A model generated the notes under the pieces. It was given only the letters and a program-made list of their open reading frames with translations. It did not search any database and was not told where the DNA came from. A DNA stretch of 64,000 nt from Actinomycetota bacterium (GTDB lineage Bacteria; Actinomycetota; Actinomycetes; S36-B12), in assembly GCA_947449035.1 (NCBI GenBank), contig CANFQC010000002.1:1-64000 (forward strand), written 5' to 3'. The stretch's first letter is position 1. Each line of letters begins with the position of its first letter. The translations under genes were made by a program, and so were the position numbers. Positions 31,550 to 46,346 of this stretch are shown in pieces.

Positions 31550-34500
31550 ACCGACTCCCCCGCACGACGTGCGGCAAGATCTGCCCCGTGTTCTTGAAGA
31601 GAACGCACCCCAGCCTCACCCTTCTGCAAGGACTCGATGCCCTGCACAGCTGCAGCGAGACCTTGAACCGTAGTGATGCACGGAACACCTCTGGTTACAG
31701 CAGCGGTGCGAATCTCGTAGCCGTCGAGGCGAGGCCCAACTCCGTACGGAGTGTTGATAATCAGCTGAATATCGCCGGCCATGATGGCGTCGACTGTGGT
31801 CTTCTCGCCATTGGGCCCAGTGCCCTCGGACTGCTTGCGGAGCACCTGCGCGGGTACCCCGTTGCGGCCGAGGACTTCGGCAGTGCCCTGTGTCGCAAGA
31901 ATTGTGAACCCGAGATCGTGCAGAATTTTGATGGGAAAAATTGCCGAGCGTTTGTCACGGTTAGCCAAGGACACGAACGCAGTTCCAGACATCGGAAGGG
32001 CACCAAACGCCGCATCCTGCGACTTGGCGAAGGCGATGCCGAAAGTGTCATCGATTCCCATGACCTCACCCGTGGAGCGCATCTCCGGGCCAAGGACAGT
32101 GTCGACACCATGGAATCGCCCGAACGGAAGGACGGCCTCCTTGACCGATACCGCAGATCCCGCCGGCATAGTGCCCCCATCACCGTGGGCCGGAAGAATC
32201 CCCTGCTCACGAAGTTCCGCGATGGTTTGACCGACCATTACACGTGCCGCGGCCTTGGCGATCGGAACTGCAGTGGCCTTGGAGACAAAGGGAACTGTCC
32301 GAGAAGCACGAGGATTTGCTTCGAGCACGTAGAGGACGTCACCGGCAAGTGCGTACTGAACGTTGAGCAGACCGAGTACACCGACGCCCTTGGCAATAGC
32401 CAGAGTGGACGTACGAATTCGATCGATCTCCCCCGCACCCAAGGTAATCGGAGGCAGGGCACAAGCAGAGTCACCTGAGTGAATTCCTGCTTCCTCGATG
32501 TGCTCCATCACGCCTGCAAGGAAAAGCTCAGTACCGTCGTACAGGGCGTCGACATCGATCTCGATGGCGTCATCGAGGAATCGATCAACGAGTACCGGAT
32601 GTTCAGCCGTGACATCGGTGGCTCGAGTCAGGTAATCCGCGAGCATGGCATCGTCGTAGACGATTTCCATGCCTCGGCCGCCGAGAACATAACTCGGTCG
32701 AACAAGCACTGGATAGCCAACATCCGAGGCGATGGCCTGTGCCTCGGGGAACGAAAATGCCGTTCCGTGACGAGGTGCCGGGAGGCCTGCTTCGGCGAGA
32801 ACTCGACCAAAGGCACCTCGCTCCTCTGCCAAGTGAATGGACTCAGGGCTGGTACCAATGATCGGTACACCGGCATTTTTCAAGGCCTGCGCCAGGCCTA
32901 GAGGAGTCTGCCCGCCCAACTGCACGATCACGCCCACAAGGTGACCTGCACCTGACTCCGCGTGCACGATCTCGAGGACATCCTCGAGAGTCAATGGCTC
33001 GAAGTAGAGGCGATCGGATGTGTCGTAGTCAGTGGACACGGTCTCCGGATTGCAGTTGACCATGATGGTCTCGTAGCCCGCATCGCGCAGGGTGAGTGCG
33101 GCGTGAACACAGGAATAGTCAAACTCGATGCCCTGTCCGATGCGATTAGGCCCAGAGCCAAGAATGATGACCTTGTCACGATCGGTGGGAACGACTTCCG
33201 TCTCCTCGTCGTACGACGAGTAGTGGTAGGGCGTCTGTGCAGCGAACTCTGCAGCGCAGGTATCAACGGTCTTGTAGACCGGGCGCACACCGAGTGAGTG
33301 GCGCAGCTCGCGCACTTCGGCCTCGGTCAGGCCACGCAATTGAGCAAGTTGACGATCTGAGAAACCGTGCCGTTTCGCCCGACGAATGACGTCAGAATTG
33401 AGATTGGCGGCAGCCTTGACCTCAGCAGCCACCTCGTTGATCAGGCAAATCTGGTCAATGAACCACGGGTCGATCTTGGTCGCCTCGTGTACCTGTTCAG
33501 CTGTGGCGCCATGAGCAAGCGCCTGCTGAACGAGAGAAAGACGGCCGTCATGCGGCTTGCGCATACGAGTCAGGAGGTCTGCAACATCAACAGAATCCGA
33601 CCCCCAGCTGAAAACCGCTTCGGGCTTTTCCAGCGAGCGGAGCGCTTTCTGCAGTGCCTCGGTGAAGTTACGGCCGATGGCCATGGCTTCGCCGACACTC
33701 TTCATAGTCGTGGTGAGAACTGGATCGGCCTGCGGGAACTTCTCGAACGCGAATCTCGGAACCTTGACCACGATGTAGTCAAGCGTGGGCTCAAACGAGG
33801 CCGGCGTCTTCTCGGTGATGTCATTCGGAATCTCGTCGAGTGTGTAGCCAATGGCAAGACGTGCTGCGATCTTGGCAATCGGGAATCCTGTTGCCTTCGA
33901 GGCAAGCGCTGACGAACGGGATACTCGCGGATTCATCTCGATCACAATCAGGCGACCATCGGCAGGATTGATGGCGAACTGAATATTGCAGCCACCCGTA
34001 TCGACGCCGACGGCGCGAATGATCGCGATGCCCACATCGCGCATGTGCTGGAATTCGCGATCGGTCAGGGTGAGAGAAGGGGCCACTGTGATCGAGTCGC
34101 CGGTATGAACACCCATGGGATCCAGGTTCTCGATCGAACACACAACCACGACATTGTCATGATGATCGCGCATGAGTTCGAGCTCGTATTCTTTCCAGCC
34201 GATGATTGACTCCTCAAGGAGCACTTCGGTGGTGGGGCTGGCCTGGAGACCGGCTCCAGCAATCCGTCGAAGATCGGATTCGTCGTAGGCAATTCCCGAG
34301 CCTGCGCCTCCCATGGTGAACGAGGGACGCACGACCACCGGATAGCGCAGATCATCGACTGCCGCCAAGCAGTCTTCAAGTGAATGACAGATCGCGGAGC
34401 GTGCGCTCTCGGCGCCGATGTCGGCCACGATTTGCCGGAAAATCTCGCGATTCTCTCCGCGCTCGATGGCGTCAACGTCAGCGCCGATGAGCTCCACGTT

Positions 34501-34833
34501 GTACTTGGCCAGAACACCATTCTTATGAAGTGCGATGGCCGCGTTGAGTGCAGTTTGACCACCCAGTGTGGGAAGTAGGGCGTCAGGGCGTTCCTTAGCG
34601 ATGATGCGCTCGAGGAATTCCGGGGTGATGGGCTCGATGTAGGTGGCATCCGAGAACTCGGGATCGGTCATGATCGTGGCCGGATTCGAGTTGACCAGAA
34701 CCACCCGAATGCCCTCATCCCGCAACACACGGCATGCCTGCGTGCCCGAGTAGTCGAATTCGCAGGCCTGACCGATGACGATCGGCCCTGAGCCGATCAC
34801 CATGACAGATCGGAGATCCTCACGCCTTGGCAT
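31546..34833 (-). CDS. carB: Carbamoyl-phosphate synthase large subunit
   Basis: 1095 aa; [34 protein letters not shown]; duplicated ATP-grasp halves. Confidence 0.98.
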   Translation of the reverse strand: MPRREDLRSVMVIGSGPIVIGQACEFDYSGTQACRVLRDEGIRVVLVNSNPATIMTDPEFSDATYIEPITPEFLERIIAKERPDALLPTLGGQTALNAAIALHKNGVLAKYNVELIGADVDAIERGENREIFRQIVADIGAESARSAICHSLEDCLAAVDDLRYPVVVRPSFTMGGAGSGIAYDESDLRRIAGAGLQASPTTEVLLEESIIGWKEYELELMRDHHDNVVVVCSIENLDPMGVHTGDSITVAPSLTLTDREFQHMRDVGIAIIRAVGVDTGGCNIQFAINPADGRLIVIEMNPRVSRSSALASKATGFPIAKIAARLAIGYTLDEIPNDITEKTPASFEPTLDYIVVKVPRFAFEKFPQADPVLTTTMKSVGEAMAIGRNFTEALQKALRSLEKPEAVFSWGSDSVDVADLLTRMRKPHDGRLSLVQQALAHGATAEQVHEATKIDPWFIDQICLINEVAAEVKAAANLNSDVIRRAKRHGFSDRQLAQLRGLTEAEVRELRHSLGVRPVYKTVDTCAAEFAAQTPYHYSSYDEETEVVPTDRDKVIILGSGPNRIGQGIEFDYSCVHAALTLRDAGYETIMVNCNPETVSTDYDTSDRLYFEPLTLEDVLEIVHAESGAGHLVGVIVQLGGQTPLGLAQALKNAGVPIIGTSPESIHLAEERGAFGRVLAEAGLPAPRHGTAFSFPEAQAIASDVGYPVLVRPSYVLGGRGMEIVYDDAMLADYLTRATDVTAEHPVLVDRFLDDAIEIDVDALYDGTELFLAGVMEHIEEAGIHSGDSACALPPITLGAGEIDRIRTSTLAIAKGVGVLGLLNVQYALAGDVLYVLEANPRASRTVPFVSKATAVPIAKAAARVMVGQTIAELREQGILPAHGDGGTMPAGSAVSVKEAVLPFGRFHGVDTVLGPEMRSTGEVMGIDDTFGIAFAKSQDAAFGALPMSGTAFVSLANRDKRSAIFPIKILHDLGFTILATQGTAEVLGRNGVPAQVLRKQSEGTGPNGEKTTVDAIMAGDIQLIINTPYGVGPRLDGYEIRTAAVTRGVPCITTVQGLAAAVQGIESLQKGEAGVRSLQEHGADLAARRAGESV

Positions 34834-35989
34834 GTACGCCTGCTTCCATTGCCGTCACGAATTCATCGAAGAGGTATGAGGCATCGTGCGGTCCTGCCGC
34901 GGCCTCGGGATGGTACTGAACGCTGAACGCTGGACGATCAAGAAGCCGTAGACCTTCAACAACATCGTCGTTAAGACACACATGGCTGACCTCAGCGCGC
35001 CCGTAGGGCGTGTCGAATACCCCATCGCGTGGGGCATCAACTGCGAAGCCATGGTTGTGCGCGGTGACCTCCACCTTTCTGGTGCGAAGGTCCATAACCG
35101 GTTGATTGATGCCGCGATGGCCATAACGAAGTTTGTAGGTGCCGAGCCCAAGTGCGCGGCCGAGGATTTGATTGCCGAAACAGATACCGAAGACCGGAAT
35201 TCGAGCCTCGAGAACTGACTGCATGACGCTAATCGCATGAGTGGCTGTTGCGGGGTCACCTGGTCCGTTGGAGAAGAAAACCCCATCGGGAGACAACTCA
35301 TTGATCTGCTCGAAAGTCGAGCTTGCAGTAAGCACGTGTACTTCAATGCCGCGTTCTGACATGCGGAAGGGCGTCATGGACTTGATACCAAGATCGATCG
35401 CAGCGACTGTGAATTTCTTTTCACCGAGCGCGGGTACGACGTACGCCTCGGAAGTGGTGACTTCATTAGTGAGGCTCGCACCCTGCATGCCCGGCGTCGC
35501 CTGAACGCGAGCGATCAACTCGGATTCGGACGCGTCAGCATCAGTGCCACTGAACAGGCCCACCCGCATGCTGCCTCGTTCACGCAGATGACGAGTCAGG
35601 GCTCGGGTATCGATCTCACACACGCCCACGATGCCCTGGTCAACAAGATCGGACTCGAGATCCGTGTCGGCGCGCCAATTTGAGGTGACGCGAGATGGGT
35701 CGCGCACGACGTAACCAGCGACCCAGATACGGGTTGATTCAGGATCTTGGTGGTTCATGCCGGTGTTGCCGATGTGCGGCGCTGTCATGACGACAACCTG
35801 TCGGCGATAGGACGGATCAGTCAGGGTCTCCTGATAGCCGCTCATTCCGGTGGAGAACACTGCCTCGCCGTACGCCGTGCCGATCGCGCCGAATGAGCGG
35901 CCGCGCATAATGCGGCCATCTTCGAGGACGAGTACTGCGGCAACACGGCTCATGAGTCCATTCTCCAGGTCGCTCGCGGTGGACATCAT
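34820..35989 (-). CDS. carA: Carbamoyl-phosphate synthase small subunit
   Basis: 389 aa; [32 protein letters not shown]. Confidence 0.97.
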   Translation of the reverse strand: MMSTASDLENGLMSRVAAVLVLEDGRIMRGRSFGAIGTAYGEAVFSTGMSGYQETLTDPSYRRQVVVMTAPHIGNTGMNHQDPESTRIWVAGYVVRDPSRVTSNWRADTDLESDLVDQGIVGVCEIDTRALTRHLRERGSMRVGLFSGTDADASESELIARVQATPGMQGASLTNEVTTSEAYVVPALGEKKFTVAAIDLGIKSMTPFRMSERGIEVHVLTASSTFEQINELSPDGVFFSNGPGDPATATHAISVMQSVLEARIPVFGICFGNQILGRALGLGTYKLRYGHRGINQPVMDLRTRKVEVTAHNHGFAVDAPRDGVFDTPYGRAEVSHVCLNDDVVEGLRLLDRPAFSVQYHPEAAAGPHDASYLFDEFVTAMEAGVHAKA

Positions 35990-37265
35990 GCGAGGGCTCC
36001 ATCACGAACCGTGATATTTCCGCCATAGAGGACGTGCACCACTGTGCCCGGAAGCTCCATGCTCGCGTAAGGGGTGTTGCGTGACTTCGAGGCAAGCCGA
36101 TCGGAGCTGATGACTCGGGTGCCAGTGGGATCGACCAGAGCAATATTCGCAATGGATCCAACCTCTATGGCGTGGCCCTGCTCGCGCACCCTTCCGATTC
36201 GCGCCGGCGCAACAGACATTCGATCCGCCAAGCCACGCCAATCGAGAAGGCCTGGCTCAATCATGGTCTTCACGGCGATGCTGAACGCAGTCTCAAGTCC
36301 GAGCATGCCGAAAGCAGCTGCTCCCCATTCGCAGTCCTTGTCCTCATGCGGATGAGGAGCATGGTCGGTGGCAATCGCGTCAATGGTGCCGTCAGCGAGA
36401 GCTTCGCGTAGCGCCTCGACATCAGCCGCCGTGCGCAGCGGCGGGTTCACCTTGTAAATCGGGTCATAGGACGCCACGAGATCCTCGGTGAGGATCAGGT
36501 GATGCGGGCATACCTCGGCAGTGACGTTCACTCCCCTGCCCTTCGCCCAGCGGATCACTTCGACTGACCCAGCGGTTGAGACATGGCAGACGTGCAGACG
36601 TGAATCAACGTGCTGGGCGAGCAGTACATCGCGAGCGATGATTGCCTCTTCGGCCACAGCTGGCCAGCCGGTGAGCCCGAGCTGGCCCGAGAGAATTCCC
36701 TCGTTCATCTGGGCGTTCTCGGTCAGCCTCGGCTCCTGCGCATGCTGGGCCACTACCCCGTCAAACGCCTTCACGTACTCCAGTGCTCGCCTCATCAGTG
36801 CGGCATCGTGCACGCACTTGCCGTCGTCACTGAACACACGTACCTGCGCTTCGGAGTTTGCCATGGCACCAATCTCAGCCATGCGCTCTCCCGATAGCCC
36901 AATAGTCACTGCACCTACTGGGCGCACGTCAACGAGCCCGGCGCGCTCGCCAAGTCGCCAGACCTGTTCGACTACGCCCGCCGTATCGGCAACCGGAGAG
37001 GTATTCGCCATCGCGTGCACACAGGTGAATCCACCGAGGGCTGCTGCACGTGAGCCAGACTCCACTGTCTCGGCATCCTCGCGACCGGGCTCGCGCAAGT
37101 GCGTGTGCAGATCAACGAATCCTGGAAGGGCAATGAGCCCATCGCAGTCGATGACGTCGCCGTCGGCAGAGCCCACGGGTGCGATATTGACGATAAGGCC
37201 ATCGGCGATCACCAGATCCACGGCTTCTTCGCCATAAGGGCGCGCTCCGCGCAGGACGAGGGGCA

Positions 37266-37266
<1 letters not shown>
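35986..37266 (-). CDS. pyrC: Dihydroorotase
   Basis: 426 aa; [40 protein letters not shown]. Confidence 0.97.
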
Positions 37267-38785
<1,519 letters not shown>

Positions 38786-38820
38786 TTAAAGGACGTCGAA
38801 CAATCAAAAGTCTATCGTGG

Positions 38821-40254
38821 CTAGACGCCGCCACCCACGCCGGCCATGCCGATCTTGTGGACCCGCATGCCGTTTGTCGTACCGGGAACCCCAGGCGGCA
38901 CTCCAGCAACAATGACCACCTTTTCGCCGATAGTGGCGCGCCCGATATCAAGCAGTGCCTTATCGACCTGAACGACCATGTCATCGGTGTGGGCCACCTG
39001 CGGAACGAGGAAGGTTTCGACCCCCCACACGAGCGAAAGCTGACTGCGGACTCGAGCGTTGGGAGTGAAGGCCAGGATGCGAGTCGGCGGGCGCCAGCGC
39101 GACACGAGTCGCGCGGACATACCCGTCTCCGTGAAGGCGATCAGATGAGTGGCGCCGGCATCAACGGCAACTTGAACCGCTGCCCGAGTCAAAGACCGTG
39201 CCGTGGAACCAAAACGAGTGTCGTGGAGCGGCGGCAACTGGTCGAGTGCCTGTTCTTCAATGTGCTCAATGATGCGGCCCATGGTTTCAATCACCGTGAC
39301 GGGGTGCTCACCAACGCTTGTCTCACCCGAGAGCATTAGCGCGTCAGCACCATCGAGCACGGCATTGGCGACATCGCTAGCCTCGGCGCGAGTCGGTCGA
39401 TTGGCCGTGATCATGGAATCGAGCATTTGGGTTGCCACGATGACGGGCTTGCCCGCCTCACGGCACATTTGGATTGCGCGCTTTTGAACAAGCGGCACCA
39501 TCTCGAGCGGTAGTTCGACGCCGAGATCGCCACGAGCAACCATGACGCCGTCGAACGCCGCAACAATTTCCTCGAGATTCTCGACAGCCTGCGGCTTCTC
39601 CACCTTGGCCAGCACAGGAAGACGGACGCCCTCCTCGGCCATGATGGCGTGGACATCGTCAATGTCAGCGGCGTTGCGCACGAATGACAGGGCGATCATG
39701 TCGGCGCCAATACGAAGGGCCCAACGAAGATCCTCGCGGTCCTTGTCACTGAGGGCCGGAACGCTCATTGCCGCACCAGGAAGATTGAAGCCCTTGTTGT
39801 CGGAGACTCGACCACCTTCGACCACCTTGGTGACAACCCGGGGGCCGTCGACACGAACCACCTCGAGGGCGACCCGGCCATCGTCGACGAGAACCTTGTC
39901 TCCGGCCTTCACGTCAGCTGGGAGGTCCTTGTACGTCGTCGAGACCATCTGGGCATCGCCCGGGACATCTTCAGTAGTGACAATGAACTCTGCGCCGTTT
40001 TCCAAGAGGACCGGCCCGCTGGCGAACTTGCCCAAGCGGATCTTCGGCCCTTGGAGATCGACCAGGATTCCGACGCCACGACCTGAGGCATCAGAGGCCT
40101 CGCGCACCATTCGATAGGTCTCGGCGTGCACCTCATGGCTGCCGTGGGACAGATTCAGCCGGGCCACATCCATGCCCGCGTCGATCAAGGCACGGAGGGT
40201 TTCGGGCGTATTGGTAGCAGGGCCCATGGTGGCGACGATCTTTGCGCAGCGCAT
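38821..40254 (-). CDS. pyk: Pyruvate kinase
   Basis: 477 aa; KIVATMGPATNTPETLRALIDAGMDVARLNLSHG, MVARGDLGVELPLEMVPLVQK. Confidence 0.98.
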   Translation of the reverse strand: MRCAKIVATMGPATNTPETLRALIDAGMDVARLNLSHGSHEVHAETYRMVREASDASGRGVGILVDLQGPKIRLGKFASGPVLLENGAEFIVTTEDVPGDAQMVSTTYKDLPADVKAGDKVLVDDGRVALEVVRVDGPRVVTKVVEGGRVSDNKGFNLPGAAMSVPALSDKDREDLRWALRIGADMIALSFVRNAADIDDVHAIMAEEGVRLPVLAKVEKPQAVENLEEIVAAFDGVMVARGDLGVELPLEMVPLVQKRAIQMCREAGKPVIVATQMLDSMITANRPTRAEASDVANAVLDGADALMLSGETSVGEHPVTVIETMGRIIEHIEEQALDQLPPLHDTRFGSTARSLTRAAVQVAVDAGATHLIAFTETGMSARLVSRWRPPTRILAFTPNARVRSQLSLVWGVETFLVPQVAHTDDMVVQVDKALLDIGRATIGEKVVIVAGVPPGVPGTTNGMRVHKIGMAGVGGGV

Positions 40255-40287
40255 GGTTCAGAGCCTACCTCGTGAGGGAGTAAACGG

Positions 40288-41742
40288 TTACACCAGCAAC
40301 TGGCGAGCCGTCGACTTAATTGGCGAGGGCAGATTGGTCGAGCCCGTCAGGTACGCATCAACCGTGGAGGCCGCTGAGCGACCCTCGGCGATTGCCCAGA
40401 CGATGAGTGACTGTCCGCGCCCGGCATCGCCCGCTACGAAGACGCCATCGACCGACGTGCGGTAATTCGCGTCGCGGACCAGATTGCCGCGGGGATCGAG
40501 ATCGAGTCCGAGCTGTTCGGCCAGCGTTGTCGCCTCCGGCCCCACGAAACCCATGCTGAGGAACACGTAATCGGCCGGCAGAATCCGTTCGGAACCCTCG
40601 ATCGGACGGAAGCCCCCTTCATGCGGCTCCACCTCGACCAGGCGCAAGCCCGTGACGTTTCCCGACTCATCACCGACGAACTCGGTCGTGGACACGGCAT
40701 ACACCCGATCGCCGCCCTCCTCATGGGCACTCGAGACTCGATATGTCATCGGGTACGTGGGCCAGGGCTGGCTGTCGGGACGTGTCGCAGGCGGAGTCGG
40801 CAAGATCTCGATTTGAGTAACTGATGCCGCACCTTGACGATGTGACGTTCCTAGGCAATCCGCGCCGGTGTCGCCGCCACCAATGATCACCACATGCTTG
40901 CCGGTCACCGTGATCGGTGACTCCTGCATATCTCCCTCTTGCACGCGATTGGCCAGTGGAAGGAATTCCATGGCCTGGTAAATGCCCTTGAGGTCGCGAC
41001 CCGGAACGGGAAGATCTCGCCACGCAGTCGCACCGATGGCGACGACGACTGCGTCGTACCGACGGCGAAGATCGTCGCCCGTAATGTCGACGCCAACTTC
41101 AACACCGGGACGGAACTTCACGCCCTCGGCTTCCATCTGGGCAATTCGACGATCGATGTGGCGCTTCTCCATCTTGAATTCCGGGATGCCATAACGGAGC
41201 AATCCGCCGATCCGGTCGGCACGTTCATAGACCGCAACGGTGTGGCCCGCGCGAGATAGCTGCTGTGCAGCAGCGAGACCGGCCGGGCCTGAACCGATGA
41301 CGGCAACAGTGTTCCCCGAGAGACGCTCAGGCTGTTGTGGCGTTACCCAACCCGAATCCCAGGCTCGATCGATAATCGAGACCTCGACCTGCTTGATCGT
41401 GACCGGATCTGCGTTGATCCCGAGCACGCAAGCGGTCTCGCATGGCGCAGGGCACAGTCTTCCGGTGAATTCGGGAAAGTTGTTCGTGGCGTGGAGGCGT
41501 TCGGCCGCGGCCTGCCAGTCGGAATGCCACACCAAGTCATTCCATTCAGGGATGAGATTGCCCAGAGGGCAGCCGTTGTGGCAGAACGGGATGCCACAGT
41601 CCATGCACCTTCCGGCCTGCTTCTCGAGCTTCTCGCCCGGGAACTCGTTGTAGACCTCGCGCCAATCCTGCAGACGCACGTCAACCGGTCGCCGAGTCGG
41701 AAGTTCACGATCGGTGGTCAAGAAACCCTTCGGATCAGCCAT
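40288..41742 (-). CDS. gltD: Glutamate synthase small subunit
   Basis: 484 aa; CMDCGIPFCHNGCPLGNLIPEWNDLV, VAVIGSGPAGLAAAQQL. Confidence 0.97.
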   Translation of the reverse strand: MADPKGFLTTDRELPTRRPVDVRLQDWREVYNEFPGEKLEKQAGRCMDCGIPFCHNGCPLGNLIPEWNDLVWHSDWQAAAERLHATNNFPEFTGRLCPAPCETACVLGINADPVTIKQVEVSIIDRAWDSGWVTPQQPERLSGNTVAVIGSGPAGLAAAQQLSRAGHTVAVYERADRIGGLLRYGIPEFKMEKRHIDRRIAQMEAEGVKFRPGVEVGVDITGDDLRRRYDAVVVAIGATAWRDLPVPGRDLKGIYQAMEFLPLANRVQEGDMQESPITVTGKHVVIIGGGDTGADCLGTSHRQGAASVTQIEILPTPPATRPDSQPWPTYPMTYRVSSAHEEGGDRVYAVSTTEFVGDESGNVTGLRLVEVEPHEGGFRPIEGSERILPADYVFLSMGFVGPEATTLAEQLGLDLDPRGNLVRDANYRTSVDGVFVAGDAGRGQSLIVWAIAEGRSAASTVDAYLTGSTNLPSPIKSTARQLLV

Positions 41743-41743
41743 G

Positions 41744-44700
41744 TCAGCCTCCCATTACCGCGACCAGCGGGTCGCGTCCCTCGGCAATTGCCAGTTCTCT
41801 GATCTTGATCACGCGCTTGTAGTCCTTAGGCATCACCTTGGTGAAGCGAGAAGCGGAACCCGCCCAGTTACCGAGTAGTTCGCCCGCGAACTTCGATTCC
41901 GTCTCCTCAGCGTGACGACGAATGATGCCTTCAAGGATGGCGAGATCTTCACCTTCAACCGCTTCGAGTTCAACCATTTCGGGGTTCACCTTGGCCGGAT
42001 CGAGATCGACGACAAACGCAATACCGCCGGACATGCCTGCACCAAGGTTTCGACCCGTGGTGCCCAGGATCGCCACAATGCCACCGGTCATGTACTCCAG
42101 TGCGTGATCTCCTACGCCCTCGACTACCGCGGTAGCTCCGGAGTTTCGAACGCAGAAACGCTCCCCCACGCGACCGCGGAGATAGATCTCGCCCGAGGTC
42201 GCGCCATAGCCGATGACATTTCCGGCAATGATGTTCTCGTGTGCATTGAAGGTGGCGGCCCGATCCGGACGAACCACGATGCGACCGCCCGAAAGGCCCT
42301 TGCCGACGTAGTCATTCGCATCGCCTTCGAGCCGAAGAGTGATTCCTGACGGCAGGAATGCACCAAATGACTGTCCGGCTGAGCCGTGGAAGGTCAAGTC
42401 GATCGTGCCGTCGGGAAGTCCTGCTCCCCCGTGTGCACGCGTGACAGCACTTCCGAGCATGGTTCCGACCGTGCGATTGACATTGCGAATCTCGAATTGG
42501 GCACGGATGGGCTCTGACTTCTCGATTGCCGGCGCGCATATACGCAGCAACTCCTGATCCAGGGCTTGCTCGAGTCCGTGATCTTGCGCAATGACTTGCC
42601 GACGCGGTGCAGAGGGATCGATGTCAGGAACGTGCAGGATCGGGGTGAGGTCCAGACCAGCAGCCTTCCAGTGATCGACCGCTCTCTCCACATCAAGGAA
42701 CTCCGCCTGGCCAACCGCCTCATCGATGCTGCGGAAGCCGAGTGCCGCGAGGTAGCCACGAACCTCTTCGGCGATGTACTCGAAGAATGTCTCTACGAAC
42801 TCGGGCTCACCACTAAAGCGCTCACGCAGGACCGGGTTCTGCGTTGCAACGCCAACCGGGCACGTGTCGAGATGACATACGCGCATCATCACGCAGCCCA
42901 TCACCACGAGCGGCGCGGTCGCGAATCCGAATTCCTCCGCACCCAATAGTGCGGCTATCACGACATCACGGCCGGTCTTGAGCTGGCCGTCAGCTTGGAC
43001 CACGATTCGATCGCGCAGACCGTTAAGCAGCAGGGTCTGCTGGGCTTCAGCGAGACCGAGTTCCCACGGAGTTCCGGCGTGCTTCAGCGAGGTCAGCGGC
43101 GATGCTCCCGTTCCGCCGTCGAATCCGGAGATCAACACGACATCGGCATGCGCCTTCGCGACACCGGCGGCGACAGTTCCCACGCCGATCTCGGAGACGA
43201 GCTTCACATGCACGCGTGCCTGCGGATTCGCATTCTTCAAATCGTGGATCAATTGCGCGAGATCCTCGATCGAATAGATGTCGTGGTGAGGTGGCGGCGA
43301 AATGAGGCCTACGCCGGGCGTTGAGTGCCGAGTCTTGGCCACCCACGGGTACACCTTGTGACCGGGAAGCTGACCGCCCTCACCAGGCTTGGCTCCCTGG
43401 GCCATCTTGATCTGGATGTCATCGCTGTTCACGAGGTATTCGCTCGTGACTCCGAAGCGACCCGACGCCACCTGCTTGATGGAGGATCGCTTGGAATCAC
43501 CATTGGCCATCGGTAGGAACCGCTCGGGGTCTTCGCCACCTTCACCCGTGTTGGACTTCGCGCCCATACGGTTCATGGCGATCGCCAGGGTCTCGTGTGC
43601 CTCAGCCGAAATCGAGCCGTACGACATTGCTCCGGTGGAGAAGCGCTTGATGATGCTTGCTGCTGACTCGACCTCATCGATCGGCACAGCCGGACGTAGA
43701 CCTTCACGGAGGTTGAACAATCCACGCAATGTCATCAGCCGCTCTGACTGACTATCTACGCGCTCGGTGTATTCCTGGAAAATATCGAAGCGCTTGTTGC
43801 GGGTGGCATGCTGCAGTCTGAACACGGTTTCGGGGTCAAACAGATGCTGCTCCCCCTCACGGCGCCACTGGTACTCGCCGCCCACGTTAAGCGTGCGGTG
43901 TGCGGGCGCGATGCCTGACGGAGGGTAGGCGACGGCATGACGTGCTGCTACTTCCTGCGCAATGACGTCGAGGCCAATCCCGCCAAGCTTTGACGACGTT
44001 CCCACGAAGTAAGTGTCGACGAGCTCTCGGGACAGACCAATGGCCTCGAAGATCTGTGCACCGCGATAGGACGCCACTGTGGAGACGCCCATCTTTGACA
44101 TGACCTTGAGCAGGCCCTTTCCCAGTGACTTCACGACGTTGCGCATCGCCTTCTCGGGCGTCACGCCCTCGATGACACCACGACGCACGAGATCCTCGAC
44201 GGATTCGAGTGCTAGGTAAGGATTGACGGCTGCCGCGCCGTAACCAACAAGAAGGGCCACGTGATGCACCTCGCGGACATCTCCGGCCTCAATGAGCAGA
44301 CTCACCATCGTGCGGGTCTTGGTGCGAACCATGTGATGGTGCACAGCGGCGCAGAGCAGAAGTGACGGGATTGGCGCCATTTCAGCGTTGCTGTCGCGGT
44401 CGGAGAGCACGATGAAGCGCTTGCCCTGCCGGATCACCGCATCGACCTCATGGAAGATTTCCGTAAGACGCTGCGCGAGTCCCTCGCCACCCTGGGACAC
44501 CCGGTACAAGCCGCTAATGCGCACACCGGCGAAGCCTGGCTGCGTGCCGTCGGCGTTGATGTGCAGGATCTTTGCCAACTCATCGTTATCAATGACCGGG
44601 AATGGCAGCACGACTCCACGCGAGTGCTCAGGACTCGGTTCGAGGAGGTTGCCTTCGGGACCAATGATGCTCGACAACGACGTCACGATCTCCTCGCGGA

Positions 44701-46267
44701 TCGCATCGAGAGGTGGGTTGGTCACCTGGGCAAACAGCTGCTGGAAGTAATCGAAGAGCATTCGTGGTCGAGCCGAGAGCACGGCAACCGGAGTGTCAGT
44801 GCCCATTGAGCCGATCGGTTCGATGCCGAGAGTAGCCATCGGCTCGACGATGATGCGGAGCTCTTCCTCCGTGTACCCGAAGGTCTGCTGACGTCGAGCG
44901 ACTGATCCGTGTGTGTGCACGATGTGCTCGCGCTCAGGCAGATCGTCGAGATGGATCAGGCCGGCGTCGAGCCACTCCTGGTATGGCGCCTCGGCTGCAA
45001 GCTGAGACTTGATCTCGTCGTCCTCGATGATGCGGTGCTGCTCGGTATCGACGAGGAACATCAGACCGGGCTGTAGACGGCCCTTGCGCACGATTGTTGC
45101 GGGATCGATGTCGAGAACGCCTGATTCAGAGCCAAGCACGACAAGGCCGTCATTGGTCACCCAGAAGCGACCCGGGCGAAGTCCATTGCGATCGAGCACG
45201 GCACCGATGACAGTGCCGTCGGTAAAGCACACGTTCGCAGGGCCATCCCACGGCTCCATGAAAGTGGCGTGGTACTCATAGAACGCGCGTCGCGCGGGAT
45301 TCATGCTGAGGTTGTTCTCCCAGGCTTCCGGAATCATCATGAGCACCGAGTGCGGGAGCGAGCGTCCGCCGAGGTGGAGCAGTTCGAGCACCTCATCAAA
45401 GGACGCGGAATCGCTGCCGCCATTGGCGCAGATCGGGAAGAGTCGAGTCGGATCACCGGGCAGCACCGACGAGGTGAGTAGCGACTCCCGGGCACGCATC
45501 CAGTTGCGATTGCCCTGCACAGTATTGATCTCACCGTTGTGGGAGATGTAGCGGTAAGGGTGCGCCAACGGCCACGACGGAAATGTGTTGGTGGAGAAGC
45601 GCGAGTGTACGAGGGCGAGCGCCGAGGTGACTCGGTCATCGGAGAGATCCGGGTAGAACGGCTCGAGTTGTCCGGTCGTCAGCATGCCCTTGTAGACGAT
45701 CGTGCGCGATGACAAGGAACCGAAGTAGACGCCAGCATCATGCTCGGAGCGCTTGCGAAGGCCAAAGACCATGCGATCAAGTTCGAGGCCCGACAGACGA
45801 GGGTTGGTCGCGACAAAGAGCTGCTCGAAGACAGGCATGACGCTGCGGGCTGTCGCGCCGACAGTGGAGGGATCGACCGGCACGGACCGCCAGCCAAGGA
45901 CCTCAACGCCCTCGTCTACTGCGATGGCCTCAATTCGCTTCTTCGCGCGTCCGCGCTCAGCATCATCGACGGGCAAGAAGGCAATGCCGGCTGCATAGGC
46001 GCCCTGCTCGGGCAGCGGGAACGAGACGACCTCGCGGAAGAAAGCATCGGGAATCTGGATCAAGATTCCGGCGCCGTCACCACTATCGGGTTCGCTGCCT
46101 GAGGCTCCGCGATGCTCGAGGTTGCGAAGTGCGGTCAGGGCTTTGTCGACGATGTCGTGGGAAGGGACACCGGTCAAGGTGGCAACGAAGGCGACGCCAC
46201 ACGCGTCATGCTCACGGGTCGGGTCATACAGACCCTGTGCAGCCGGGGCATTGGAGTAACTGGCCAT
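41744..46267 (-). CDS. gltB: Glutamate synthase large subunit
   Basis: ORF 41744..46315; likely start [16 protein letters not shown]. Class II amidotransferase ([13 protein letters not shown]), FMN/3Fe-4S synthase domain, C-terminal GXGXG region. Confidence 0.98.
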   Translation of the reverse strand: MASYSNAPAAQGLYDPTREHDACGVAFVATLTGVPSHDIVDKALTALRNLEHRGASGSEPDSGDGAGILIQIPDAFFREVVSFPLPEQGAYAAGIAFLPVDDAERGRAKKRIEAIAVDEGVEVLGWRSVPVDPSTVGATARSVMPVFEQLFVATNPRLSGLELDRMVFGLRKRSEHDAGVYFGSLSSRTIVYKGMLTTGQLEPFYPDLSDDRVTSALALVHSRFSTNTFPSWPLAHPYRYISHNGEINTVQGNRNWMRARESLLTSSVLPGDPTRLFPICANGGSDSASFDEVLELLHLGGRSLPHSVLMMIPEAWENNLSMNPARRAFYEYHATFMEPWDGPANVCFTDGTVIGAVLDRNGLRPGRFWVTNDGLVVLGSESGVLDIDPATIVRKGRLQPGLMFLVDTEQHRIIEDDEIKSQLAAEAPYQEWLDAGLIHLDDLPEREHIVHTHGSVARRQQTFGYTEEELRIIVEPMATLGIEPIGSMGTDTPVAVLSARPRMLFDYFQQLFAQVTNPPLDAIREEIVTSLSSIIGPEGNLLEPSPEHSRGVVLPFPVIDNDELAKILHINADGTQPGFAGVRISGLYRVSQGGEGLAQRLTEIFHEVDAVIRQGKRFIVLSDRDSNAEMAPIPSLLLCAAVHHHMVRTKTRTMVSLLIEAGDVREVHHVALLVGYGAAAVNPYLALESVEDLVRRGVIEGVTPEKAMRNVVKSLGKGLLKVMSKMGVSTVASYRGAQIFEAIGLSRELVDTYFVGTSSKLGGIGLDVIAQEVAARHAVAYPPSGIAPAHRTLNVGGEYQWRREGEQHLFDPETVFRLQHATRNKRFDIFQEYTERVDSQSERLMTLRGLFNLREGLRPAVPIDEVESAASIIKRFSTGAMSYGSISAEAHETLAIAMNRMGAKSNTGEGGEDPERFLPMANGDSKRSSIKQVASGRFGVTSEYLVNSDDIQIKMAQGAKPGEGGQLPGHKVYPWVAKTRHSTPGVGLISPPPHHDIYSIEDLAQLIHDLKNANPQARVHVKLVSEIGVGTVAAGVAKAHADVVLISGFDGGTGASPLTSLKHAGTPWELGLAEAQQTLLLNGLRDRIVVQADGQLKTGRDVVIAALLGAEEFGFATAPLVVMGCVMMRVCHLDTCPVGVATQNPVLRERFSGEPEFVETFFEYIAEEVRGYLAALGFRSIDEAVGQAEFLDVERAVDHWKAAGLDLTPILHVPDIDPSAPRRQVIAQDHGLEQALDQELLRICAPAIEKSEPIRAQFEIRNVNRTVGTMLGSAVTRAHGGAGLPDGTIDLTFHGSAGQSFGAFLPSGITLRLEGDANDYVGKGLSGGRIVVRPDRAATFNAHENIIAGNVIGYGATSGEIYLRGRVGERFCVRNSGATAVVEGVGDHALEYMTGGIVAILGTTGRNLGAGMSGGIAFVVDLDPAKVNPEMVELEAVEGEDLAILEGIIRRHAEETESKFAGELLGNWAGSASRFTKVMPKDYKRVIKIRELAIAEGRDPLVAVMGG

Positions 46268-46346
46268 CAGGTGTCCTTGTCGTCGCCGGGATCCACTCGG
46301 GCATGCCCGAGCCATTCACAGGACGACGTTGGCCTGCTCCAGAATT

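Noticed and set aside
31537-32478. 313-aa plus-strand ORF antisense to carB
   Set aside because: Shadow ORF of highly conserved carB.
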